NCBI GenBank assembly: GCA_028693775.1
Contig: JAQUUS010000026.1
Span: 1 to 11,207, forward strand
Length of the DNA stretch: 11,207 bases
Source of the DNA: Alphaproteobacteria bacterium
GTDB lineage: Bacteria; Pseudomonadota; Alphaproteobacteria; UBA9219
Reading direction: 5' to 3'
This document shows, in pieces, positions 1 through 6,901 of this stretch. Under the pieces are notes generated by a model that made no database searches, was not told the DNA's origin, and saw only the letters and a list, made by a program, of their open reading frames with translations. Each line of letters starts with the position of its first letter. Positions within the stretch are counted from its first letter, which is position 1. The position numbers were made by a program, and so were the translations under genes.

Positions 1-1
1 C

Positions 2-14
2 CGTTCGTCGAACG
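2..14. repeat. 13-bp perfect inverted repeat before the ETF-QO ribosome binding site
   Basis: CGTTCG and CGAACG flank a single central T and end just before the AGGAGA Shine-Dalgarno of the first gene. It could be an operator half or simply the end of an upstream feature cut by the window edge. It does not match the alphaproteobacterial LexA box (GTTC-N7-GTTC). No function can be assigned. Confidence 0.3.
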
Positions 15-27
15 AAGGAGATTTTCT

Positions 28-1677
28 ATGACCGCCCCTGAACAACAAACGCCCCGCGAAGTTATGTCTTACGATGTTTTGATCGTCGGCGCAGGTCCTG
101 CGGGGCTTTCGTGCGCGATCAAGCTCAAGCAATTGGCTCAGGCGCAGAAGAAGGAAATCTCCGTTTGCGTGATCGAGAAGGGCTCGGAGGTCGGCGCGCA
201 TCTTCTCTCCGGCGCGGCCATCGAGCCTCGCGCTTTGAACGAGCTTTTCCCGAACTGGAAAGAACTCGGCGCGCCGCTGACCGTTCCTATCGTGCATGAC
301 AGTTTCAAGTTTTTTACGAAGAAACTCGCTTTTCCGTTGCCTACGCCTCCGACCATGAACAATCACGGCAACTATATCGTTAGCCTCGGGCGTTTGGGTA
401 AATGGCTTGCGGCGCAGGCCGAGGCTTTGGGAGTCGAGATTTATGCCGGGTTCGCCGGGGCCGAGATTCTGTATGACGACAAGGGCGCCGTTGCAGGCGT
501 CGCCACGGGCGATGTCGGTATCGGCAAGGACGGCAAGCCGACCGAGCGCTTCACGCGCGGCGTCGAGCTTCGCGCCAAGCAGACCGTGATGGCCGAAGGC
601 TGCCGCGGGTCTTTGACCAAAATTCTCATGGAGAAGTTCAATCTCAACGCCGATTGCGATCCGCAGGCTTACGGGCTCGGCGTCAAGGAAATTTGGGAGG
701 TCGAGCCTTCCAAGCATAAACCCGGACATATTCAGCATACCGTCGGCTGGCCTGCCGACATGAAGACCTATGCAGGCTCTTTTATCTATCACTGGGAAAA
801 CAACCTTGTGATGATCGGCTATATTGTGGGCCTCGATTATGAGAATACCTATCTTTCTCCGTTCGAGGAGTTCCAGCGCTTCAAGGAGCATCCCAGCGTG
901 CGCAAGCTTCTTGAGGGCGGCAAGCGTATTTCGTACGGGGGGCGCGCGCTTTGCGAAGGCGGGCTTCAGTCCATTCCCAAGCTGACTTTCCCGGGTGGGC
1001 TTTTGGTCGGGGATAGCGGCGGCTTTATGAATGTGCCCAAGATCAAGGGAACGCATACGGCCATGAAATCAGGCATTGTGGCCGCAGAGGCGCTGATGGG
1101 CGCTCTGGAGTCGAACGCAACCGAGGTTCTGGATTATCGTGCGCGGCTCGAAAAAACATGGCTCTGGAAAGAGCTTCATGCGGCGCGCAACATTCGCCCG
1201 TCGTTCCATTATGGGCTCTTGTTCGGCATGGGCTACAGCGCCCTCGATGCCATGATTTTGTTCGGGCATGCGCCGTGGACTCTTCATAGCCATCGCGCGG
1301 ATCACGAGGCGACGAAGCCTGCCGCGAAGTGCAAGAAGATCGATTATCCGAAGCCGGACGGCGTGATCAGTTTTGACCGGTTGTCGTCGGTCTTTTTGTC
1401 CAATGTTCATCACGAAGAGGATCAGCCCGCGCATCTCAAGCTTCGCGACTGGAAGGTCGAGGACGAGGTCAATATTCCCGTCTACGATTCTCCGGAGTCG
1501 CGCTACTGCCCGGCGGGCGTTTATGAGATCGTGAAGGACGCCGACGGCAAGCCGCGTTTGCAAATCAATGCGAGCAATTGCATCCATTGCAAGACGTGCG
1601 ACATCAAGGACCCCAAGCAAAATATCGACTGGTGCACGCCCGAAGGCGGCGGCGGCCCGAACTATCAGGATATGTGA
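28..1677 (+). CDS. Electron transfer flavoprotein-ubiquinone oxidoreductase (ETF-QO)
   Basis: This 549-aa protein takes electrons from reduced electron transfer flavoprotein, which collects them from acyl-CoA and other dehydrogenases, and passes them to ubiquinone at the inner face of the cytoplasmic membrane. The N-terminus has the FAD-binding Rossmann motif GAGPAG at residues 21-26, with the ribose-binding acidic residue Glu50 at the end of the second strand. A second FAD motif (LLVGDSGGF, then the GTHTAMKSG helix) lies near residues 325-350. The C-terminus carries the single 4Fe-4S cluster: Cys494, then Cys518, Cys521 and Cys524 in CIHCKTC, with spacing as in mitochondrial ETFDH. Length is full for the bacterial family. 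The ATG at 28 follows AGGAGA by 6 nt. There is no signal peptide, as expected for a monotopic protein. The ETF alpha and beta subunit genes are not in the window. The acetyltransferase gene follows after 1 nt. Confidence 0.97.
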   Translation: MTAPEQQTPREVMSYDVLIVGAGPAGLSCAIKLKQLAQAQKKEISVCVIEKGSEVGAHLLSGAAIEPRALNELFPNWKELGAPLTVPIVHDSFKFFTKKLAFPLPTPPTMNNHGNYIVSLGRLGKWLAAQAEALGVEIYAGFAGAEILYDDKGAVAGVATGDVGIGKDGKPTERFTRGVELRAKQTVMAEGCRGSLTKILMEKFNLNADCDPQAYGLGVKEIWEVEPSKHKPGHIQHTVGWPADMKTYAGSFIYHWENNLVMIGYIVGLDYENTYLSPFEEFQRFKEHPSVRKLLEGGKRISYGGRALCEGGLQSIPKLTFPGGLLVGDSGGFMNVPKIKGTHTAMKSGIVAAEALMGALESNATEVLDYRARLEKTWLWKELHAARNIRPSFHYGLLFGMGYSALDAMILFGHAPWTLHSHRADHEATKPAAKCKKIDYPKPDGVISFDRLSSVFLSNVHHEEDQPAHLKLRDWKVEDEVNIPVYDSPESRYCPAGVYEIVKDADGKPRLQINASNCIHCKTCDIKDPKQNIDWCTPEGGGGPNYQDM

Positions 1678-1678
1678 G

Positions 1679-2569
1679 ATGGGGCTTTCGGCGCGGCTGC
1701 TCGTTCCCGGCGACGAAGAGCGGGTCGACGGGTTCCTGAAGCCTTTGACGCCTTATGCTTTTTTTATCCGGTCCAATCTTGCGCGGATGGGGCTTGTGTT
1801 TGAAGGCAAGGCCCATCAGGCGGAGTATTTTGGTGCATTTGACGGCGAGACTCTGACCGGCGTTCTCATGCACGGCTGGATGGGGAACGTTCAGGTTTAT
1901 GCGCCCGATCTTCCGGCATGTGAGGCTTTGGTTCGCGCATGGAAGGAGCGTTTGGCCGCAGCGCCGCGCAAGGTCAATATCCTTTTGGGGCCGGAGGGGT
2001 CTATCGGAAATGTTCTGGTGTCGATGAAGCTCGACGCCGATGCGCTTCGGAAGGGAATGGCTTGCCAGCATTTGTATGCCCTTGAGCTCGACAAGCTTGT
2101 TATTCCTCAGACGCTGACACGGCCCGGCGTTTTGTGCCGCCGCGCCGGAGACGGCGATTTCAGGATGCTCACGGACTGGCGGCACGATTTTTTTGTCGAA
2201 ACTCTTTCTGCCGTTCCGGGGGAGGCGACGCGGAATTTGGCGTCGAACGAAATCTCGCGGCGTCTTGAGGAAGGGGAGCTTTTCATTCTCGAGGATTTGG
2301 GCGAGCCGGTTTGTTTTTGCGGCATCGGCGGGTTTTTGAAGGACTGGACGAATGTCGGCCCTGTATGGACGCCTGTAGACAAGCGCAATCGCGGGTATGG
2401 GCGCGCTGCTTTGGCCGGGGCGCTTCTGGCCTTGCGGGACGAGGGGATGGCGAACGCCGTTTTGTTTACGGGCAGGCCGGACGCTCAGCGGGCTTGTGCG
2501 GCGGTCGGATTCTTGCGCATCGGGAACTGGATTTTCGATTTTCTCAAGGCTCCGGTCGACCGGCTTTAG
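1679..2569 (+). CDS. GNAT-family N-acetyltransferase with two GNAT-like halves
   Basis: A 296-aa protein. Residues about 150-290 form a recognisable GNAT domain: strand pair around 200-225, then the acetyl-CoA pyrophosphate-binding loop RNRGYGR at 236-242 leading into helix 3, and a C-terminal NAVLFTG strand. Residues 1-135 look like a degraded GNAT half without a clear acetyl-CoA loop, an arrangement seen in predicted acetyltransferases of the COG3393 type. The substrate cannot be read from the sequence. The start is the ATG at 1679, which lies 1 nt after the ETF-QO stop (TGAGATG) and 8 nt after AGGA at 1667-1670, so translational coupling with ETF-QO is likely. An in-frame extension to 1568 would overlap the Fe-S region of ETF-QO and has no support. 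The 3' end overlaps ribF, on the other strand, by 26 bp. Confidence 0.85.
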   Translation: MGLSARLLVPGDEERVDGFLKPLTPYAFFIRSNLARMGLVFEGKAHQAEYFGAFDGETLTGVLMHGWMGNVQVYAPDLPACEALVRAWKERLAAAPRKVNILLGPEGSIGNVLVSMKLDADALRKGMACQHLYALELDKLVIPQTLTRPGVLCRRAGDGDFRMLTDWRHDFFVETLSAVPGEATRNLASNEISRRLEEGELFILEDLGEPVCFCGIGGFLKDWTNVGPVWTPVDKRNRGYGRAALAGALLALRDEGMANAVLFTGRPDAQRACAAVGFLRIGNWIFDFLKAPVDRL

Positions 2570-3458
2570 CCTTTCCGATTTTTTTCGCGGCGCTGACGTC
2601 TTTCGCGATCTGCTCTTTCAGGGCGTCGAGGGTCTCGAATTTTCGTTCGGGGCGGATGAAGCTTACGAGCGCGAACTGCCACGGCTGCCCGTAGATGTTT
2701 TTGTCAAAATCGAACAGGAACGCTTCGAGGTTCTCTGTTTTTTCTCCGACGGTCGGTTTTATGCCGATGTTGGCTACGCCCAAATGCGTGAGCGGTTTTC
2801 CGGCCGGGCCTGCCTGTACCGCATAGACGCCAAGCTTTGGTCTTAGATAGGGGCCAAGCTCGACGTTCGCTGTGGGGTATCCGAGCGTTTGCGCGCCAAG
2901 GCCTTTGCCTTTGACGACCGTTCCTTCGATGGTCCACGGATGGCCGAGGATTTTGGCCGCCGTTTCGACGTCGCCTTCGAGGAGCAGCTCTCTCACGCGC
3001 GAGGAGGAGATGTCTTCGCCTTCGTCTCCCAGCTCTTCGACTTCCGTCACGCCGATGCCATGCGGGGCAAGCGCCTGCGCGAGGATCTTCATGGTTCCGC
3101 CGCGTTTATGGCCGAAGACGAAATCGTGCCCGGCGACCACATGCTGCGCGCCGTACGCTTCGATCAGAATGTTTTCGATGAAGTCTTGCGCCGTCATCGA
3201 GGCGAGCTTTTCGTTGAAGGGCAGCGTTACGACATCGTCGATTCCGCAGGACTTCAGTAGACGTTCCTTGCTTTCGGGAGGCGTCAGCCGAAACGGAATT
3301 GCGTTGGGGTGAAAAAAGGCTCTGGGGTGCGGCTCGAATGTCAGCACGCGGGCGGGAATGCCCATTTCCCGGGCTTTTTCAATGGCGGCGTCGATCACCG
3401 CACGGTGTCCTCGATGAACTCCGTCGAAATTTCCGAGAGCGAAGACGCCACCCTTCAT
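2544..3458 (-). CDS. ribF: Bifunctional riboflavin kinase / FAD synthetase RibF
   Basis: This 304-aa cytosolic enzyme phosphorylates riboflavin to FMN and then adenylates FMN to FAD. The N-terminal adenylyltransferase domain (about 1-165) shows the nucleotidyltransferase motif GNFDGVHRGH at 9-18, the flavin-site segment around VVAGHDFVFGHKRGG (107-121) and the second motif ISSSRVR at 150-156. The C-terminal riboflavin kinase domain (about 175-290) shows GYPTANV at 193-199, GVYAV at 210-214 and LEAFLFDFD with the likely catalytic Glu245, then IRPERKF. Length is normal for bacterial RibF. An in-frame TAA two codons upstream fixes the ATG at 3458; the ribosome binding site is weak (AAAGA-like). 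The gene is monocistronic here, head to head with the hydrolase gene and overlapping the acetyltransferase at its tail. It supplies the FAD that ETF-QO needs, though the two are not co-transcribed. Confidence 0.97.
   Translation of the reverse strand: MKGGVFALGNFDGVHRGHRAVIDAAIEKAREMGIPARVLTFEPHPRAFFHPNAIPFRLTPPESKERLLKSCGIDDVVTLPFNEKLASMTAQDFIENILIEAYGAQHVVAGHDFVFGHKRGGTMKILAQALAPHGIGVTEVEELGDEGEDISSSRVRELLLEGDVETAAKILGHPWTIEGTVVKGKGLGAQTLGYPTANVELGPYLRPKLGVYAVQAGPAGKPLTHLGVANIGIKPTVGEKTENLEAFLFDFDKNIYGQPWQFALVSFIRPERKFETLDALKEQIAKDVSAAKKIGKAKAGRPEP
2548..2571. terminator. Hairpin in the overlap of the acetyltransferase and ribF 3' ends
   Basis: The perfect 12-bp palindrome CCGGTCGACCGG at 2552-2563 is flanked by GGCT (2548-2551) and AGCC (2568-2571). 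This gives an 8-bp, GC-rich stem with a TCGA loop and a 4-nt bulge, CTTT. On the plus strand a T-rich stretch follows, with seven T at 2580-2586. The bulge and the distance to the T run make it a poor intrinsic terminator, but it is the only strong stem at this junction. It lies inside coding sequence of one or both genes. Confidence 0.3.
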
Positions 3459-3514
3459 CTTTTAATCTTTCTTTACAGGTAAGTAAGATTTCTCTGCAAT
3501 GAATTGTCTGGACT

Positions 3515-3543
3515 GATATACCCTTCCCTTCCGTCTTCGCCAA
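3515..3543 (-). promoter_or_regulatory. Candidate ribF promoter
   Basis: On the minus strand TTGGCG (3543-3538) and TATATC (3520-3515) are separated by 17 nt, each matching the sigma-70 consensus at 4 of 6 positions. Transcription would start near 3508 and give a leader of about 50 nt. This rests on reading by eye only. The leader is too short for an FMN riboswitch. Confidence 0.33.
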
Positions 3544-3549
3544 GAGGCT

Positions 3550-3577
3550 TTGCCGGATATCCGCTGTTTTGTGTAAC
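3550..3577 (+). promoter_or_regulatory. Weak candidate promoter and palindrome before the hydrolase gene
   Basis: TTGCCG (3550-3555) and TGTAAC (3572-3577) are 16 nt apart and match the consensus poorly. A perfect 10-bp palindrome, CGGATATCCG, sits at 3554-3563 between and partly over them and could be an operator. A start near 3584 would leave only about 12 nt of leader before the ATG at 3596. Confidence 0.18.
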
Positions 3578-3595
3578 GACAACTTGGCCTTATGT

Positions 3596-4582
3596 ATGAC
3601 CGTCGATTTGCTTCCCCATTTCTTCTTTGCGCTAAAAGACGGTGGGCGGTTGCGTTATGCGCAGTTCGCATCGACGCTTCATCCTTGCGGGACGGTTCTG
3701 GTCGTTCCCGGCGCTCGCGAATTTATCGAGAAAAAGTACATCGAGTGCGCGAAGCCTTTGCTTGAGAAGGGCTTTCGTGTTGTCATTTACGAACCGCGTG
3801 GGCAGGGGCTTTCTTCGCGTTTTCTCGACGGCGATATGCGTCAGCGCGGCCATATCGATACCTTTCAGACCCATCTGGACGATTTGCGCGCCTTTTGCTC
3901 GGCGGTCGTTCTTCCGGGGCTTTCCAAGCCGTTGATCGTTCACGGCCATTCGCTTGGGGCGCACATTCTTTTGCGCTGGCTCGCGGAGGACAGGCCCGCC
4001 AAGGTTTCCGGCGCTTTTTTGACCGCGCCCATGGTCGCTTTGTCGGGCATGGCGGCGCATATGGCGGGGTTCGGTTTGAGCTGGGCCAGTGTGCGTCTCT
4101 TCGGCAGCGAGACAACCTATGCGCCCATGCAGCACGATTTTGGCGGCGAGGATCTTGTTTTTGCAAACAATCCTCTGACGCAGGACGAACAGCGGTTTAA
4201 CGTTATGGCCGATTATTTCAGGGAACATCCTGAGCTGGCCACGGGCGGCGTGACATGGGGATGGATGCTTGCCGCGCTCAGCTCGATGAACGTTATGCAG
4301 ACGTGGCCTTATTTGTCGAACATCAACGTTCCGATCCTGACTCTCACGGGCGATCAGGATATCATCACGCCTTTGGCGGAGATCGCTCCGTTCCTCAATA
4401 TGATCCCTCACATCTATACGCGCATCGTTTCCGGCGCGCGGCACGATCTTTTGAATGAGACCGAGCCTCTTTGTGCCGAGGCATGGGCCCGCATCGACAG
4501 CTTTCTGGATACAATCATGCGTTCGGCTTCCGCGCCTCCCGCCAACGACGTTTCGGCTGCGCCGTTTCGTTTTGCTTCCTGA
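3596..4582 (+). CDS. Alpha/beta hydrolase, lysophospholipase L2 (PldB-like)
   Basis: A 328-aa serine hydrolase of the monoglyceride-lipase/lysophospholipase group. It probably removes the remaining acyl chain from lysophospholipids or hydrolyses monoacylglycerols. The fold is complete: VLVVPGAREFIEKKY near 34-48 (the oxyanion-side PGxxEFIEKY motif of the family), YEPRGQG at 65-71, the nucleophile elbow GHSLG at 117-121 with Ser119, Asp255 in TGDQDIITP and His283 in GARHDLL. A lid region lies between about 150 and 235. There is no signal peptide, so it should be cytosolic or peripheral to the inner membrane. The ATG at 3596 is chosen over an in-frame TTG at 3569. Neither has a convincing Shine-Dalgarno, and homologue lengths favour neither strongly. 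It ends 8 bp from the convergent L,D-transpeptidase gene. The exact lipid substrate is inferred. Confidence 0.88.
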   Translation: MTVDLLPHFFFALKDGGRLRYAQFASTLHPCGTVLVVPGAREFIEKKYIECAKPLLEKGFRVVIYEPRGQGLSSRFLDGDMRQRGHIDTFQTHLDDLRAFCSAVVLPGLSKPLIVHGHSLGAHILLRWLAEDRPAKVSGAFLTAPMVALSGMAAHMAGFGLSWASVRLFGSETTYAPMQHDFGGEDLVFANNPLTQDEQRFNVMADYFREHPELATGGVTWGWMLAALSSMNVMQTWPYLSNINVPILTLTGDQDIITPLAEIAPFLNMIPHIYTRIVSGARHDLLNETEPLCAEAWARIDSFLDTIMRSASAPPANDVSAAPFRFAS

Positions 4583-4588
4583 TTTTTT
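4548..4588 (+). terminator. Weak candidate terminator at the hydrolase 3' end
   Basis: ACG (4548-4550) pairs with CGT (4568-4570) and CGGC (4554-4557) with GCCG (4561-4564), separated by a symmetric T-T internal loop. The DNA then becomes T-rich and ends in six T at 4583-4588, right after the hydrolase stop codon. The stem is short and the T run is 12 nt from it, so efficiency would be low. No matching T run exists for the opposite strand. Confidence 0.22.
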
Positions 4589-4590
4589 CG

Positions 4591-5106
4591 CTAGGGCTGC
4601 GGGCTGATGAGAACGGCGTCGCCTTTTTTTGCGTGGCGCAGGACGGTCAGCATGTCTTCGCGCGAGAGCGAGATGCAGCCTGCCGTTCCGTCGTAGTTGT
4701 CGCGCGCAACGTGAAAAAAGATGCAGCTTCCTTTTCCCGGAACGATTGGGTTCGTGTTGTGGTCGAGGACAACCACAAGGTCGTACAAGGGATCGTCGCG
4801 CCAGAGCTTTTCGGCCGACGCCGGGTAGGGTAGCGAGACGTATTTGTTGTAGTTCGGGTCCTTTTCGTCGTCGCACCATCCGTCGTTGGGGGCGAGGGGG
4901 CGTACGGGCAGGCCGGTTTCGATGTCTTTGCGTGCGATTCGGTCCGGCCGGTAGAGGACTTCCAGCATGGTCCAGCGCCCGATGGGGGTCGTTTCGCTGC
5001 CTTCTTTTCGTTCGTCGGCGGGGCAAAAGCCCTTTCGGCCTGTGGCGCACCGGAAGATTTGGTCTCCCAAGGCCGCCGTTTGCGCCCCGGTGACGATAAG
5101 GTCCAT
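4591..5106 (-). CDS. L,D-transpeptidase, YkuD catalytic domain (COG3786 type)
   Basis: A 171-aa protein that is almost wholly one YkuD domain. These enzymes form or modify peptidoglycan cross-links through a catalytic cysteine. The motif is His132 followed by TAGC with Cys144 (141-144), then ISL. The more usual YkuD sequence has SHGC; the TxGC form fits the alphaproteobacterial COG3786 branch as I remember it, along with GWCDD (77-81), LPYPAS (92-97), LWRDD (101-105) and VVLDHN (112-117). The start is the ATG at 5106, 5 nt after a perfect AGGAGG; a 23-residue extension to 5175 would begin upstream of that site. Neither form has an evident signal peptide, which is odd for a periplasmic activity. 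The gene is head to head with the phosphoribosyltransferase-like gene (58 bp) and ends 8 bp from the hydrolase. The exact reaction is inferred. Confidence 0.88.
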   Translation of the reverse strand: MDLIVTGAQTAALGDQIFRCATGRKGFCPADERKEGSETTPIGRWTMLEVLYRPDRIARKDIETGLPVRPLAPNDGWCDDEKDPNYNKYVSLPYPASAEKLWRDDPLYDLVVVLDHNTNPIVPGKGSCIFFHVARDNYDGTAGCISLSREDMLTVLRHAKKGDAVLISPQP

Positions 5107-5110
5107 CGAG

Positions 5111-5117
5111 TCCTCCT
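5111..5117 (-). promoter_or_regulatory. Strong Shine-Dalgarno deciding the L,D-transpeptidase start
   Basis: The minus strand reads AGGAGGA here, 4 nt before the ATG at 5106. It is the best ribosome binding site in the window and argues against the upstream in-frame ATG codons at 5175 and 5151. Confidence 0.8.
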
Positions 5118-5118
5118 G

Positions 5119-5146
5119 TTGATCTTGTCTTTCCTTAGGGTATAAA
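5119..5146 (+). promoter_or_regulatory. Candidate promoter of the phosphoribosyltransferase-like gene
   Basis: TTGATC (5119-5124) and TATAAA (5141-5146) are separated by 16 nt and match sigma-70 at 4 and 5 of 6 positions. A start near 5153 would put the first ATG (5165) only about 12 nt into the message. The -10 box lies inside an inverted repeat, described separately. Confidence 0.35.
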
Positions 5147-5154
5147 GGCATACC
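5139..5154. repeat. Inverted repeat GGTAT-N6-ATACC between divergent genes
   Basis: Two perfect 5-bp arms flank AAAGGC in the 58-bp gap between the L,D-transpeptidase and the phosphoribosyltransferase-like gene. The repeat covers the plus-strand -10 candidate TATAAA, a position suited to a repressor site. Arms this short can arise by chance, and no known regulator motif is recognised. Confidence 0.3.
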
Positions 5155-5164
5155 ATAGAAGCAG

Positions 5165-6097
5165 ATGAGACCCAAAATGATCTATACAGCCAATGACTTG
5201 TTGAAGCTTATTCTCGACACCCACGCGGTTTCGATCTGGAACCGGGATAAAGGGCCTGTCTTTTGGTATACGGCCAACGTTCCGGGACCTTTTTACGTTA
5301 ATACCGAGATGGTCATCGGCAAGGAATTGTCGGAACGCATGCTGGCCGGGATTACGGCCATTGTCGAAAAGGAATCCGGGCCGGAAGGCCGTGCTACGGC
5401 ATTAACCAAGCTTATTCTCGACGCCTACGGTCAGAGCGAGGCCTGGCAGAGCCTGATCGCGACGATGATCGACTGCGCGCGAAAAGAGTTCGCTCCCGGC
5501 TCTTACGCCATGATTTCGGGCGGCGAGCGGCGCGACTGGCTGTTTTCGATTCCTTTCGCTCACGAGGCCGGGCTTCCTCATCTTTTCCTGTTCAAGAACG
5601 GCTCGACCTATTGCGCGCAGCCTTTTGCCGCTGGGCAGAGCGTTTTGCATGTGTCCGATCTCATCAACAATGCCGTCAGCTTTTTCGATTTGTGGGAGCC
5701 CGCTCTCAGGAAAGAGAAGCTTTCGTGCGCGGGCAATGCGTGCGTGACTGTGCGCGGCGAAGCGGGCATCGGGCGGCTTCGCGAGGCCGGGCAGAAGGTT
5801 GCGAACCTCATTACGATCGATACCGGATTCTTCAGGAGCCTCGAAGCCGCGGGTCTTGTCTCGCATGGGACGGTCGAGGAGATGGAGATTTTTTTCAAGT
5901 CGTCTCAGGATTGGGCTTCGGCTTATCTGATCGACAAACCCGAGCTGTTCGATGTCGAGCATTGCGACGAAAAGAAATCGTTCGCCCGGTTGCGCGCGTT
6001 CATTGCGCAGGATCCATGGGGAATGCGGCCTCGCCATGAGGCGTTCTTTGCGGAAATGCAGAAGGCTATCGATGCGCGGAGCGCGCGGAAGGCTTGA
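5165..6097 (+). CDS. Divergent orotate-phosphoribosyltransferase-like protein
   Basis: A 310-aa protein with features of a type I phosphoribosyltransferase in its middle. GGERRDWLFS at 119-128 and LPHLFLFK at 137-144 resemble the strand and RK-type segment of orotate phosphoribosyltransferase. VLHVSDLINNAVSF at 160-173 sits where the PRPP loop (hydrophobics, DD, then TGGS) is expected. Only one acidic residue of the pair is kept, Asp165, and the Thr-Gly turn is Asn-Asn. I recall a family annotated as OPRT-like in other proteobacteria with the same GGERRDW, LHxxDL and WxPAL features, so this is not the housekeeping pyrE. The N-terminal 110 residues and the C-terminal part (about 235-300) are helical and unassigned. 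There is no signal peptide. ATG 5177 is an alternative start; neither has a clear ribosome binding site. The gene converges on tpiA with a 9-bp gap. The substrate is unknown, and it may bind rather than catalyse. Confidence 0.6.
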   Translation: MRPKMIYTANDLLKLILDTHAVSIWNRDKGPVFWYTANVPGPFYVNTEMVIGKELSERMLAGITAIVEKESGPEGRATALTKLILDAYGQSEAWQSLIATMIDCARKEFAPGSYAMISGGERRDWLFSIPFAHEAGLPHLFLFKNGSTYCAQPFAAGQSVLHVSDLINNAVSFFDLWEPALRKEKLSCAGNACVTVRGEAGIGRLREAGQKVANLITIDTGFFRSLEAAGLVSHGTVEEMEIFFKSSQDWASAYLIDKPELFDVEHCDEKKSFARLRAFIAQDPWGMRPRHEAFFAEMQKAIDARSARKA

Positions 6098-6106
6098 GGC
6101 TTTCGG

Positions 6107-6853
6107 TTATTGGCACTTCTCGGCGATGGCCCAGAAACCGTCGGCGTTGAGGCTGGCGCTTCCGACAAGCACGCCGTCGACTTCGTCCTCGCACAGGATG
6201 TTTTCGGCGTTCGAGGGCGTGACGGAGCCGCCGTAGAGCACGCGGACCGTTTCGCCCACTTCTCCCAGAACTTTGCGAATCTGCTTGTGGACCGTCACTA
6301 CGTCTTCGGGTTCGGGCTGCTGCCCGGTTCCGATGGCCCAGATGGGCTCATAGGCGACCACCAGATTCGCTGTTTTGATCTTTTTGGGGAGCGATTCGCG
6401 AAGCTGCTTTTCGATAATCTCGGCCGTTTCCCCGGCTTTCAGCTCGTCCGCCGTTTCGCCCACGCACACGATGGTCGTTAGCCCGGCCAGTTGCGCCGCT
6501 TCGACCTTTTGGGCGATCAGTTCGCTCGATTCGCCGTGGCCGTAACGCCGTTCGGAATGGCCCAGAATGATGTAGCGGCAGCCAAGATCCACAAACATTG
6601 CCGCGCTCAGATCGCCCGTGTAGGCGCCGTGCGTGGCCGTATGGCAATCCTGCCCGCCCAGCATGACGGGCGTTCCCAGAAGGGCTTCTCCGATGGCCCA
6701 GGTCAGAGTCGCGGGGGGGCACAGGACAAGGTCGAAATTAAGGGGGCGCGCTTCCTCGGCTTTTTCCGCTATTTCGCGGGCCAAAACGAGCCCTGAGGTC
6801 AATCTACCGTACATTTTCCAGTTTGCGACCACCATGCGGCGCCTTCTAGACAT
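6107..6853 (-). CDS. tpiA: Triosephosphate isomerase TpiA
   Basis: A 248-aa cytosolic TIM barrel that interconverts dihydroxyacetone phosphate and glyceraldehyde 3-phosphate in glycolysis and gluconeogenesis. All catalytic residues are present: Lys13 in NWKM, His99 in GHSERR and Glu169 in AYEPIWAIGTG, which also contains the flexible loop 6. The phosphate-binding YGGSV (207-211) and GVLVGSASL (227-235) segments follow. Length is normal. The ATG at 6853 follows GAGG by 6 nt; an open extension to 7054 runs into ppiD and is spurious. The first residues (MSRRRR) are unusually basic. The gene is divergent from ppiD with a 91-bp gap, a pairing common in alphaproteobacteria. It is not followed by secG, the neighbour I would expect downstream. 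Confidence 0.98.
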   Translation of the reverse strand: MSRRRRMVVANWKMYGRLTSGLVLAREIAEKAEEARPLNFDLVLCPPATLTWAIGEALLGTPVMLGGQDCHTATHGAYTGDLSAAMFVDLGCRYIILGHSERRYGHGESSELIAQKVEAAQLAGLTTIVCVGETADELKAGETAEIIEKQLRESLPKKIKTANLVVAYEPIWAIGTGQQPEPEDVVTVHKQIRKVLGEVGETVRVLYGGSVTPSNAENILCEDEVDGVLVGSASLNADGFWAIAEKCQ

Positions 6854-6872
6854 TTTGACCTCATGAGAATAG

Positions 6873-6901
6873 TTGTCTAAGCAGATTCGTATCTTTATCA
6901 T
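6873..6901 (+). promoter_or_regulatory. Candidate ppiD promoter
   Basis: TTGTCT (6873-6878) and TATCAT (6896-6901) are separated by exactly 17 nt and match sigma-70 at 4 and 5 of 6 positions. Transcription would start near 6908, with a leader of about 37 nt. Its -10 box almost coincides with that of the opposing tpiA promoter. Confidence 0.42.

Noticed and set aside
2..14. LexA/SOS box from the CGTTCG-T-CGAACG repeat
   Set aside because: The spacing and orientation do not fit the alphaproteobacterial LexA site, and the downstream gene is not an SOS gene.
1069..1620. 183-codon minus-strand frame opposite the ETF-QO C-terminus
   Set aside because: It lies opposite the conserved FAD and Fe-S region, has no domain and no ribosome binding site that I can see.
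3459..3508. Possible FMN riboswitch before ribF
   Set aside because: The leader is about 50 nt, far shorter than an FMN riboswitch, and the conserved helices are not seen.
3632..5050. 472-codon open frame on the minus strand across the hydrolase and L,D-transpeptidase genes
   Set aside because: Its translation is rich in Arg, His and Pro with no recognisable domain, as expected for an off-frame reading of GC-rich coding DNA. Both genes it crosses have complete catalytic motifs.
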